Assembly (NCBI GenBank): GCA_050943595.1
Contig: JBMNPM010000006.1
Coordinates: forward strand, 1 to 64,000
Reading direction: 5' to 3'
Source of the DNA: JAXGXJ01 sp050943595
GTDB taxonomy: Bacteria > Actinomycetota > Thermoleophilia > RBG-16-64-13
DNA length: 64,000 bases
The notes under the pieces were generated by a model. The model saw only the letters and a program-made list of their open reading frames with translations, did no database searches and had not been told where the DNA came from. A program made the translations under genes and the position numbers. Shown here one piece after another: positions 29,958-37,912 of the stretch. Within the stretch, counting starts at the first letter, position 1, and every line of letters begins with the position of its first letter.

Positions 29958-29997
29958 GCAAGAGACCGTCGCCGCCTGCCCCTCTCATGAAAGGCTG

Positions 29998-30237
29998 CTA
30001 GGACGGACCCGGTTCGAGGGCGGCACGGGCTTCTGTCAAGTCCTGAGCCCGCACCATAATATCCTGTTGGCCGAGACCATCGACGGTGAGACCGTAGACC
30101 ACTGAAGCGGCCTCATGGCGTGCCCAGGCATCAATATCAGCGCTGCGGAGTTTAGCGATGATGATCTCCGCTTCCACCGGATCGTACACGGTCGTCAGCA
30201 CGACGGGACCGGTGACATCAAAGACCGAACTCATCAC
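29998..30237 (-). CDS. DUF2007-type small protein (putative signal-transducing family)
   Basis: 79 aa from GTG 30237 or ATG 30234, after a strong GGAGGAGGTGA. The ferredoxin-like DUF2007 pattern is visible: VLTTVYDPVEAEIIIAKLRSADIDAWARHE, then YGLTVDGLGQQDIMVRAQDLTEARAAL. The family is small, cytoplasmic, often near membrane or signalling genes, and without a proven function. It lies between the aldolase/SDR gene and the small Cys-containing frame, all on the minus strand. Confidence 0.75.
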   Translation of the reverse strand: MMSSVFDVTGPVVLTTVYDPVEAEIIIAKLRSADIDAWARHEAASVVYGLTVDGLGQQDIMVRAQDLTEARAALEPGPS

Positions 30238-30325
30238 TCACCTCCTCCGTGGCCCCCAGGGCTATGGCCGAGGACTCGTCGATATCCAGACCAAGCTCCC
30301 CGCAGATCTTCATCCCAGTAGGCTA

Positions 30326-32539
30326 CTAGCGAGGGGTTGAATCGGGCAACCCACCGTCGACGGGTAGAGTCGCGCCGGTGGTGGGAGTCTGCCGGGTCGC
30401 GAAGAAAAGGATGGCGTTGGCCACATGTTCAGCGGTCACACGCGCCTTGAGCAGATTCCTGTTCTGGTAGTACGTCTCAAGACCGGCTTCGTCCAAACCC
30501 CGGGCCTTCATGCGGTCCGGGCCCACCTCGGCCCACAGTCCGGACCGGCAGGTACCGTGCGAGAACACGGCGTCCGGCGCGACCATATTCACACGTATAT
30601 CATCAGAAGCCAACTCCAGGCTGGCGATACGCCCCAGTTGGTGTGCCGCCGCCTTGGTAGAGCTGTAGGCACCGAAATTAGCACCCGGTGCAAAGACGTT
30701 CTTGGTCGAGACAAGTACGATGTCGCCACCTGTGCCCTGTCGCCGCAGAAGCCGGGCGGCCTCGGACAGCACCAGGAGCGTCCCCTCCACGTTGACCCGC
30801 TCCAGGCGCCGATAACACTCCAAATCAAGATCTGTCAGGGAAGCGACGGCCGCGATCCCGGCATTGGGGATCACCAAGTCGACACCCCCCCAGAGGGTCG
30901 TCACACGGGCAAAGGCCTCACCGACCGACACCGAGTCGGTGACATCCAGGGGAACTCCCACGACATTCGGCCCGAACTCAGCAGCGAGGTCGCTCACCAG
31001 CCTATCCAGAGGCTCGCCAGGTAGGTCAGTGGCGGCGACCAAACAACCCGCGGCCAACAGACCCCAACATATGCCGGTACCGATGGCCCCGGCAGCGCCG
31101 GTCACAACAGCCACGTGTCCACGCAGGCACAGAGGAGACGCCCCAGCCGGGGCAGGCGATTTGACGGTCGCCCCCGTCGTCCCTACAGCGACAGTCGGGA
31201 CTCTGCTCAGTTTGGCATGCTGCAGGGTACGGTACTCCATCTTGAACAGTTCGGCTTCCGGAAGGCCGACATAGGAGCCGGCGGCCGCGGTTGCCGGCTC
31301 CACACCGGCCGTTTCGGCCACCAAGGTCTTCACAGCCACCGTGTGGGCGGTGATGTCGCGCGCGATCATAGCTTCACACAGATCGGGGCCGGCGCAAAAG
31401 GCACCCACGCCGGGAACGAGGACCACACGCGGCCGTGAGTCGAAGGGCTGTACACCCGGCGGCATGGCAGACTCGTGACGAGTCAGATAGTCCTCATAGG
31501 CCCGGCAGTACTCGTCGACGGACGCGACTATCTGCTCCCGCAACGCTACGTCATCATCGAAGGGTAACCCCTCCAACCACAAGGGCAGAGCCTTGGTCCT
31601 GATGAGGTGGTCGGTGGTGAGAGGCGGGCTGACCAGATTCTCCCGGGCATGTGGCGCCGCCAGTGCCGTGAGCATATCTGCATCGGTGAGCGATTGCACC
31701 ACCACTCGCCGATAGGGACGATCACAGTCGCCGGTGTGTTCAGCCAAAGCTCCCCGAATGAGCGGCACCACAGTGGACCGAGACTCATTAGATGCACCGT
31801 CTTCGGCATGAACCGGGCCGGCCACAGAACCGGTGACGGCAGCCGGACGGCGGCGCGACTCCAGAAACCGCTCGGCCCGCGATACCAGATCCACAGTCGC
31901 TTCATACGATTCACGCGCCGTCGGTCCCCAGGTGACCAGTCCATGATGGCTCCAGACCATGCCCACGGCGCCCGGCTGCTCCGCCAGCGCGTCGGCCGCC
32001 GCCTGAGCCAGCTGGAATCCGGGAGTCAGATAAGGTAGGACGATCACCTCTTCCCCCAGAGCCTCCTGTGCGAACGCGAGCCCATCCGCCCGGTTGGTCA
32101 GGGCAAGGATGACATCGGCGTGCGTGTGGTCGATGAAGGTAGCCGGGAGGAAAGCGTGGACCAACGCCTCTATGGACGGGGTAGGACTGTCGGCACACAA
32201 GAGGTGGGTGCGCAACTGGTCCACCATAGTCGCATCATCGAGGTCAGAGAGGGCGCGGAGGCGCCGTAGATAGCCCAGGTCGAGACCAGGGTGGCCGGCC
32301 GGATCAATAGAGGCCATATCGAGGCCCGAACCCTTGACGAAGATGGCTGGGATCTCCTCGCCCAGCAGAGACCTCCACGGAGCCTTTACGGAACTGTTAC
32401 CTCCGCCGTGGAGCACCAGGCCCGGCTCTGAGCCGAGTAGACGGGAGGAATAGGTACGGAGTGCGAGCGGTACGCCCCACTCATCCCCATAGTGAGCCAC
32501 GAAAGCGGCGGCCTCTTCATCCGACCACTTCGAGCGCAT
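30326..32539 (-). CDS. Bifunctional class II aldolase / short-chain dehydrogenase (RhaD-like fusion)
   Basis: 737 aa. Residues ~1-430 form a class II aldolase: LVLHGGGNSSVKAPW (phosphate loop), FIDHTHADVILAL (zinc HxH) and WSHHGLVTWG (third zinc His). Residues ~485-735 form a Rossmann short-chain dehydrogenase: HVAVVTGAAGAIGTGI, the NAG motif IPNAGIAAV, catalytic FGAYSSTKAAAHQL and a C-terminal TTGATLPVDGG. Such fusions cleave a ketose or deoxyketose 1-phosphate to DHAP plus an aldehyde (lactaldehyde for rhamnulose-1-P) and oxidise or reduce the aldehyde. No rhamnose isomerase or rhamnulokinase is nearby. The next genes upstream in the operon are an epimerase and an LsrF-like aldolase, so the substrate may be a different pentose or deoxysugar phosphate. 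Confidence 0.9.
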   Translation of the reverse strand: MRSKWSDEEAAAFVAHYGDEWGVPLALRTYSSRLLGSEPGLVLHGGGNSSVKAPWRSLLGEEIPAIFVKGSGLDMASIDPAGHPGLDLGYLRRLRALSDLDDATMVDQLRTHLLCADSPTPSIEALVHAFLPATFIDHTHADVILALTNRADGLAFAQEALGEEVIVLPYLTPGFQLAQAAADALAEQPGAVGMVWSHHGLVTWGPTARESYEATVDLVSRAERFLESRRRPAAVTGSVAGPVHAEDGASNESRSTVVPLIRGALAEHTGDCDRPYRRVVVQSLTDADMLTALAAPHARENLVSPPLTTDHLIRTKALPLWLEGLPFDDDVALREQIVASVDEYCRAYEDYLTRHESAMPPGVQPFDSRPRVVLVPGVGAFCAGPDLCEAMIARDITAHTVAVKTLVAETAGVEPATAAAGSYVGLPEAELFKMEYRTLQHAKLSRVPTVAVGTTGATVKSPAPAGASPLCLRGHVAVVTGAAGAIGTGICWGLLAAGCLVAATDLPGEPLDRLVSDLAAEFGPNVVGVPLDVTDSVSVGEAFARVTTLWGGVDLVIPNAGIAAVASLTDLDLECYRRLERVNVEGTLLVLSEAARLLRRQGTGGDIVLVSTKNVFAPGANFGAYSSTKAAAHQLGRIASLELASDDIRVNMVAPDAVFSHGTCRSGLWAEVGPDRMKARGLDEAGLETYYQNRNLLKARVTAEHVANAILFFATRQTPTTGATLPVDGGLPDSTPR

Positions 32540-32585
32540 GAAGCCACCCAGCCTTTCTATCTGTGTCGTCGTCTCAGTCGCCGTC

Positions 32586-33308
32586 TCAGCCGGCCATCGC
32601 GGCCAACAGTGTCCGCGCGTTCTCCGCCGTCCTACCTCCGGTGAACACTGCGCTGCCGGCCATGATCACGTCGGGACCGGCATCCGCGACCATCCCGATG
32701 TTGTCCGCAGTAATGCCCCCGTCGATGGCGGTGAGTATGTCGCGCCCAGAAGCGCTCACCAGCGCCTTCACCTTGGCCAACCGCGCAAGCGTCGCCGGTG
32801 CGAACGTCTGTCCACTCCAACCGGGATCGACTGCCAGAAGGACGATCACGTCCACCTCCTCCAGCAGAGGTTCGGTGAGCCACTCAAGCGGAGTAGCCGG
32901 GCACAGAGCCAGGCCCCGCACGATGCCGGCACCCGGCTCGTTGATGCTCTCTACGCCGCTCAGTCGCTGCAGAACACGGTGGATATGGATGGACGTCTCC
33001 AGTTGCACGGTGATCATGTCCGCACCGGCGGCAACGTACTCATCCAGACTATCGAGCGGTTCGCGGATCATCAGATGCACGTCTTTGAGCAGCGGCGTCC
33101 GCAACCCCTTCACGTATGAGGGACCAACGGTCAGTGCCGGGCAGAAGCATCCATCCATGACGTCGACATGTACCATGCCCACGCCACTCCGCTCCAGTGC
33201 AGCCAATTCCTCGCCCAACTTCATGATATCGGCGCTCAGCACCCCCGCGCTGAGAGTTGGACACAGCGAACGCAGACGGTCAAGAATGGGCGAACCGCCC
33301 CTACTCAC
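32586..33308 (-). CDS. Ribulose-phosphate 3-epimerase family protein
   Basis: 240 aa. TIM-barrel motifs LSAGVLSADIMKLGEEL, MVHVDVMDGCFCP (metal His/Asp), KDVHLMIREPL, VLLAVDPGWSGQTF, AIDGGITADNI and MAGSAVF. The family epimerises C3 of ketopentose phosphates, and relatives act on allulose-6-P. Its place between the aldolase/SDR and LsrF-like genes suggests a catabolic rather than housekeeping role, but this is inference. Confidence 0.88.
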   Translation of the reverse strand: MSRGGSPILDRLRSLCPTLSAGVLSADIMKLGEELAALERSGVGMVHVDVMDGCFCPALTVGPSYVKGLRTPLLKDVHLMIREPLDSLDEYVAAGADMITVQLETSIHIHRVLQRLSGVESINEPGAGIVRGLALCPATPLEWLTEPLLEEVDVIVLLAVDPGWSGQTFAPATLARLAKVKALVSASGRDILTAIDGGITADNIGMVADAGPDVIMAGSAVFTGGRTAENARTLLAAMAG

Positions 33309-33365
33309 GATCTATGCCTTCACTCACGGTCGAACTGGTCAAACCGGTCGAACCTACAATCGAAC

Positions 33366-34250
33366 CTACTGTTGTTCATTCTTGAGCGTCTGGAAAAGAT
33401 CGAAAGCCTCGGTGGGCTTCATGTTCTCATGGACCACCTTGCTGACCGCTTGGATCATGGCCAGAGGAGCCTCCGACTGGAAGATGTTGCGCCCCATATC
33501 CACACCCGCAGCGCCTTCATTCACCGCCTTGTAGGCCATGGTAAGGGCATCTATCTCGGGCAACTTCTTACCGCCGGCCATGACCACCGGCACCGGGCAG
33601 GAGGCGGTGACAGTCTGAAAGCCCTCGTCGACATAGTAGGTCTTGACGAAATGGGCACCCAGCTCAGCGGCAATGCGACAGGCCAGCCGGAGATAGCGAG
33701 CGTCGCGAACCATATCCCTGCCCACGGCCGTCACTCCCAGAACGGGGATCCCGTAGCGGTTCCCCATATCGACCAAGCGGGTAAGATTCTGAATCGATTG
33801 CGTCTCGTACTCTCCTCCGATGAACACCTGCACCGCCAGAGCAGCCGCGTTCATGCGTACGGCGTCCTCTATGTCGACGGCGAGTTGTTCGTTAGAGAGT
33901 TCCTTGAGCACACTGGGGCCACCGCTGGCCCGCACTACCACGCCCCGATCGTAGGAAGGCGGTATCGTAGTCCTCAGCATTCCTCGGGTTAGCATCAGAG
34001 CGTCGGCATAGGGGGCCAGAGGCACAATGTTGACGTCTACCCGCTCAAGACCGGATGTGGGTCCCTGGAAGTAGCCATGGTCAATTGCCAGCATGAGCGT
34101 GCGGCCGCTCTCGGGGCGGAACACCCGAGCCAAACGGTTCTGCATACCCCAATCGAGGGCCGTCGACCCCTTGAGGAAGAAGGCTTCCTTACGTGGGGGG
34201 ACGTCGAAGTAAAACTCTTTGCTCTCTTGTAGGCTGTCGATATCGGGCAT
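33366..34250 (-). CDS. LsrF-like class I aldolase/thiolase
   Basis: 294 aa from ATG 34250 (GGAG 9 nt upstream). GTG 34265 is an alternative. Strong resemblance to E. coli LsrF over most of its length: [89 protein letters not shown] (Schiff-base Lys), [11 protein letters not shown] and [13 protein letters not shown]. LsrF splits 3-hydroxy-5-phosphonooxypentane-2,4-dione in autoinducer-2 breakdown by thiolysis. No lsrK, lsrG or transporter genes are here, so AI-2 use is not shown. Confidence 0.88.
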   Translation of the reverse strand: MPDIDSLQESKEFYFDVPPRKEAFFLKGSTALDWGMQNRLARVFRPESGRTLMLAIDHGYFQGPTSGLERVDVNIVPLAPYADALMLTRGMLRTTIPPSYDRGVVVRASGGPSVLKELSNEQLAVDIEDAVRMNAAALAVQVFIGGEYETQSIQNLTRLVDMGNRYGIPVLGVTAVGRDMVRDARYLRLACRIAAELGAHFVKTYYVDEGFQTVTASCPVPVVMAGGKKLPEIDALTMAYKAVNEGAAGVDMGRNIFQSEAPLAMIQAVSKVVHENMKPTEAFDLFQTLKNEQQ

Positions 34251-34336
34251 GGATGTACACTCCACGTGCGCTTGCTAAGGACGGACTCGGTGATTCTACC
34301 AGAGGGCGGCCCCGCCCCTGTATCCGGCTCCACCCA

Positions 34337-34375
34337 GTGACAAACTGGGGCAGACGTGACAAACCGGTGGCAGAC
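34337..34375. repeat. Imperfect tandem repeat, candidate operator between divergent genes
   Basis: GTGACAAACTGGGGCAGAC at 34337-34355 is followed directly by GTGACAAACCGGTGGCAGAC at 34356-34375. The pair lies in the 249-bp divergent spacer between the LsrF-like gene and the zinc-ribbon gene. A TAGAAT-like -10 for the minus-strand operon lies near 34294. The spacing of two similar sites one after the other suggests a regulator binding site. Confidence 0.55.
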
Positions 34376-34499
34376 GATTCACTCCTCGCACGAACTTTGA
34401 ACGCCTGCCATAATGGCGCGAGCAGCTACCGGCTACGGGCACACGTGTTTCCAGAACCCGTTCCAGTGAGGAGGCAGGCTTCGCCAGAGCCACACAGTC

Positions 34500-35288
34500 A
34501 TGAAAACCGATCGCCAGCTCACATGTCGTGAGTGCAACACGCTCAACGAACCAGACGCCCTCCTCTGCGCCCGCTGCGGTGCCTCGCTACGCTCAGCCCT
34601 CGATTCCGATCCCTTCCCCCGCCGCCGGAAGGTGACCGTCAAGGGTGCCATCCTAGGAACGATCTTGGTGATCGTTCTCGTCGTCGCCGTGTTTGCATTG
34701 GGACAGATCATCTACCGCACAGCCGTCACCAAAGATGAGGTTATCGATCCCCTTACGGGACATCCCGGCACCACAGCCACCACCTCCACCACGCTGGTCG
34801 CAGGTGCAGGTGGTGGGAGCTCGACTTCCACCACGCTCCCACGCGGTGTGCTCGTGCGTCCCAGTGCAGCCTCATCATCATCGGCTCTGCGCGCCATCCA
34901 GACGGACAACTACCGAGCGACAAACCTCATTGACAACGACCTCGGCACCGCATGGATCGAGGGCATTCCAGGCCCGGGTGTAGGGGAGTGGGTGCGTTTT
35001 GATTTCCAAAGCCCCGTCGTCCTGACCCGCCTGGAGATCATCAACGGAAACCGGCGAAACGCCCAACGCTTCAAGGAGTGCATAAGGGTGCACTCTCTCA
35101 AGCTTGAGTACTCAGACGGCTCCACCCAACTGGTCGAGCTACTAGACACCGAGGCCCCACAGGGTGTGGTCACCAAGTCACAACCGACCAAATGGCTCAA
35201 AATGACCATCATGTCGGTCCATCCGGGCTACGTGCGGGACGAGGCAGCGCTATCAGAGGTGCGGATGTTCGAAGCAGCCTCCCGCTGA
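34500..35288 (+). CDS. Zinc-ribbon, single-pass membrane protein with C-terminal discoidin-like domain
   Basis: 262 aa. Cytoplasmic zinc ribbon CREC...CARC (residues ~9-26), one transmembrane helix (AILGTILVIVLVVAVFALGQII, ~50-71), a Thr/Ser/Gly-rich linker and an external domain from ~125 with the F5/8-type or NADase-type glycan-binding pattern (YRATNLIDNDLGTAWIEG, VGEWVRFDF, LTRLEIINGNRRN). Likely a wall- or glycan-binding surface protein. The 3' end overlaps convergent dinB by 61 bp. Confidence 0.75.
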   Translation: MKTDRQLTCRECNTLNEPDALLCARCGASLRSALDSDPFPRRRKVTVKGAILGTILVIVLVVAVFALGQIIYRTAVTKDEVIDPLTGHPGTTATTSTTLVAGAGGGSSTSTTLPRGVLVRPSAASSSSALRAIQTDNYRATNLIDNDLGTAWIEGIPGPGVGEWVRFDFQSPVVLTRLEIINGNRRNAQRFKECIRVHSLKLEYSDGSTQLVELLDTEAPQGVVTKSQPTKWLKMTIMSVHPGYVRDEAALSEVRMFEAASR

Positions 35289-36487
35289 TGCGGGAGAGCG
35301 GCCCCCCGGCGTATGGCATTTGAACCGTACTTATCCCGGATGGCATCAAGTTTGAGATCCAGCTCCCTCAACAGTGGAAGCTCCTGATCAAATAAATCGT
35401 CCTGCCACGAACGAGGCACCAGATTGCTCAGGCTTACGCCCACCAGACGCAGGTGATACCGGCGACGGCGACCCCTGCGGAAGAGAGCGAGCACCTCTCG
35501 GAAGAACACCTCGTCCACGTCGACCGGACGAGGCAGGGTGTGGGAGCAGGTGTGAGTGACAAAATCGGCATAACGGATCTTCACCGTAAGCGTCCGCGCC
35601 TCCAACTGTTTCCGGCGTAAGCGACGGCACACATCTTCGGTAAGCGACACTAGGGTAGACTCGAGCACCCCGATATCGGACACATCCTCAGCAAACGTGT
35701 GCTCCCGCGAGATGGACTTCACTTCGTCATATGGGACAACAGGACGGATGTCTTCTCCTCGGGCTCGATGGGCAAGAAGCTCTCCCCACCGGCCGAAGGA
35801 GAGCGCCAAGAGCTGAGGCGGAACTTGAGCCAAATCTCCCACCGTCATCACCCCCCGATCGTGTAGTTGTTCGAGGAGGGAGCGGCCCACCCCCGGCAAC
35901 CGCTCGACGGCCAGCGGGGCCAAAAAATCAGCTTCCGTGCCGGGAGGCACCACAGTGAAGCCGGCCGGCTTACGATGGTCGGAAGCTACTTTGGCCATCA
36001 ATTTGTTCGTGCCCACCCCCACTGAGATGGTCAGACCCAGCTCATCGACCACCCTTTGCTGGATGAGCCGTGCCGTACGCACCGGCGGTCCAAAAAGCCG
36101 CTCAGTGCCGGTCAATTCCACATAGGCCTCATCCAGACTCACCTGCTCCACCAAGGGGGAGTACTCCGCAAGTATCGCCATCAGACGCTGGGAGTACTCC
36201 CGATACAAGTCGTGATGTCCTTGGATGTAGACCCCCTGTGGGCAGAGACGTCGAGCCGTACGCAGGGGCATGGCGGAGCGCACGCCGTACCGGCGGGCCA
36301 CGTAGTTGGCGGTTGCGACCACCCCCCTCTTCCCACCCCCGACAATGACCGGCTTACCGCGTAGGGAGGGATCACAACTCTCCTCCACAGCGGCAAAGAA
36401 CGCATCGAAGTCGAGGTGGACGATCACACGATGGTCTGCCTGCGGCCTGAGAATCTCATGTCCGAGAATCTCTTCTCGCTCGTCCAT
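35228..36487 (-). CDS. dinB: DNA polymerase IV (Y-family translesion polymerase)
   Basis: 419 aa from ATG 36487. A longer frame starts at 36523, but that ATG lies upstream of a LexA box that would then be inside the coding region, so the inner start is preferred. Motifs: VIVHLDFDAFFAAVEESCDPSLRGKP, VATANYVARRYGVRSAMPL, VEQVSLDEAYVELTG (catalytic Asp-Glu), SVGVGTNKLMAKVASDHRKPAG and VERLPGVGRSLLEQL, then the little-finger domain. It copies past damaged bases. No C-terminal beta-clamp-binding motif is obvious. It sits 40 bp after pgi. Confidence 0.95.
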   Translation of the reverse strand: MDEREEILGHEILRPQADHRVIVHLDFDAFFAAVEESCDPSLRGKPVIVGGGKRGVVATANYVARRYGVRSAMPLRTARRLCPQGVYIQGHHDLYREYSQRLMAILAEYSPLVEQVSLDEAYVELTGTERLFGPPVRTARLIQQRVVDELGLTISVGVGTNKLMAKVASDHRKPAGFTVVPPGTEADFLAPLAVERLPGVGRSLLEQLHDRGVMTVGDLAQVPPQLLALSFGRWGELLAHRARGEDIRPVVPYDEVKSISREHTFAEDVSDIGVLESTLVSLTEDVCRRLRRKQLEARTLTVKIRYADFVTHTCSHTLPRPVDVDEVFFREVLALFRRGRRRRYHLRLVGVSLSNLVPRSWQDDLFDQELPLLRELDLKLDAIRDKYGSNAIRRGAALPHQREAASNIRTSDSAASSRT

Positions 36488-36502
36488 ATCTACCAGTGTA
36501 GA

Positions 36503-36516
36503 CAAACATATGTTCG
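36503..36516 (-). promoter_or_regulatory. LexA (SOS) box at dinB
   Basis: The minus strand reads CGAACATATGTTTG, which fits the Gram-positive LexA/DinR consensus CGAACRNRYGTTYG. It lies 16-29 nt upstream of the preferred dinB start and 11 bp after the pgi stop codon. It implies that dinB is damage-induced from its own promoter. Confidence 0.75.
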
Positions 36517-36527
36517 CCGACAAGAGC

Positions 36528-37892
36528 CTACTTTATCCGGCCGGCCAGGTCCTCGTATCCGGGACGCCCCATGAGTGCATAGGTGGCCTGCTTACTGAGC
36601 TCCACGCCCGGCTGGTCGAACGCATCTATATCGTACAGTTCACCGGCGACGGCCGTGGCCATCTCCAGAAGGTAGATCAGGGACCCCAGATGGAAGGCAT
36701 CAACGCGGGGTAGGGTGATGGTCAGCGAGGGCCGTCCCCTCTCAGCCAGAGCCCAAGTCGTCCCCTTTTGTTCCGCCCACAGCAGTTCGGCCAAGGAGTA
36801 GCCACCCAGATAGGCGAGCGACTCCGCATCCGCCTCAGGCGCCGGGATGGTAACTTCATGAGCAAACCGACCTACGCCCAGGAAGGTGATCACCTTGTCA
36901 TCCGGGCCTTCCGCGTACAGCTGAAGCTGCGAGTGTTGGTCGGTAACCCCCAGGGACTTGACCGGCAACGGACCCACATTGACCTGCCGCCCCTGCCGGT
37001 CCACCGACTTGCCCAGGCTCTCGGCCCACAGCTGCCGGTACCAGTCGGCCACGTCGCGCAGACGCGCCGAGTAGGGCATCATAACGCTCACCCGGCGCTG
37101 GAAGATCGTATCTTGTAGGTACTGCACACCTGCAAAGATGCAGGCGGGATTCTCCCACCCATCGGTGCGTTCTATCCAATCGGCCATATCCTGAGCCCCC
37201 CGCAACAGTTCACGCACGTCCATGCCGGTCAGCGCTGCGGGCAGCAGACCGACGGGGCACAGTACCGAAAAACGACCACCCACGTTGGCGGGAATGTCGA
37301 ACATGGGAACTCCCAGCGTGGCACCGATCTGGCGCAGAGTCCCCTTCTCGGCATCGGTGGTGAAGACCAAGTGGTCTTTCAACGCCTCACGCCCCAGTGA
37401 ATGCTCCAAACGCTCACGGATGACCAGGTAGCCCGCCATGGACTCCCCCGTGGTGCCGGATTTGGAGATGACGTTGACGAGGGTCCGCTTGAGATCCAAT
37501 CGAGAAAGGAGGGCCTGGGTCTCGTCAGGATCGACGTTATCGAGCACATACAGACGCGGCCTACCCCCCCGCTCCTGCGGCGGCAGCTCATTGTAATAGA
37601 AGGGCAGGAGGCCGGTGGCAAGAGCGATCGTGCCGAGGGCCGAACCTCCGATGCCGATGACGAGAAGAGAGTCGTAGCGCCCCTGCACCTCCTGGGCGTA
37701 AGCGAGCAACGGAGCGGGATCTTTTCCAGGCAACTCCATGAAACCGAGCATCCCCGACCCTGCCGCCTGGAGCACCGCCTCCCTCGCCTGCTCGAGCCGA
37801 GGGCGCAACGTCTCCAACATGTCGACGGTAAGACCACGGTCACCGTCCGTGCTGCTCATGCACCGTTGTATGTCGAGCACGAGTCTGTCCAT
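36528..37892 (-). CDS. pgi: Glucose-6-phosphate isomerase
   Basis: 454 aa from ATG 37892 with GGGAG upstream. SIS-domain motifs: VIGIGGSALGTIALATG, NVISKSGTTGESMAGYL, FDIPANVGGRFSVLCPVGLLPAAL (catalytic region), FLGVGRFAHEVTIP and the late FDQPGVELSKQATY. Short, Bacillus-like form rather than the ~550-aa enterobacterial form. It interconverts glucose-6-P and fructose-6-P. Confidence 0.96.
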   Translation of the reverse strand: MDRLVLDIQRCMSSTDGDRGLTVDMLETLRPRLEQAREAVLQAAGSGMLGFMELPGKDPAPLLAYAQEVQGRYDSLLVIGIGGSALGTIALATGLLPFYYNELPPQERGGRPRLYVLDNVDPDETQALLSRLDLKRTLVNVISKSGTTGESMAGYLVIRERLEHSLGREALKDHLVFTTDAEKGTLRQIGATLGVPMFDIPANVGGRFSVLCPVGLLPAALTGMDVRELLRGAQDMADWIERTDGWENPACIFAGVQYLQDTIFQRRVSVMMPYSARLRDVADWYRQLWAESLGKSVDRQGRQVNVGPLPVKSLGVTDQHSQLQLYAEGPDDKVITFLGVGRFAHEVTIPAPEADAESLAYLGGYSLAELLWAEQKGTTWALAERGRPSLTITLPRVDAFHLGSLIYLLEMATAVAGELYDIDAFDQPGVELSKQATYALMGRPGYEDLAGRIK

Positions 37893-37912
37893 TGCTTCTC
37901 CCTTCTACCCAC

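Noticed and set aside
29890..29985. 35-codon ATG frame overlapping the 52-codon frame
   Set aside because: Third-position GC of about 54 percent and no coupling to a neighbour. The other frame explains the region better.
33168..33992. 274-codon plus-strand frame opposite the epimerase and LsrF-like genes
   Set aside because: Antisense to two recognisable enzymes and to their 57-bp spacer. No motif found.
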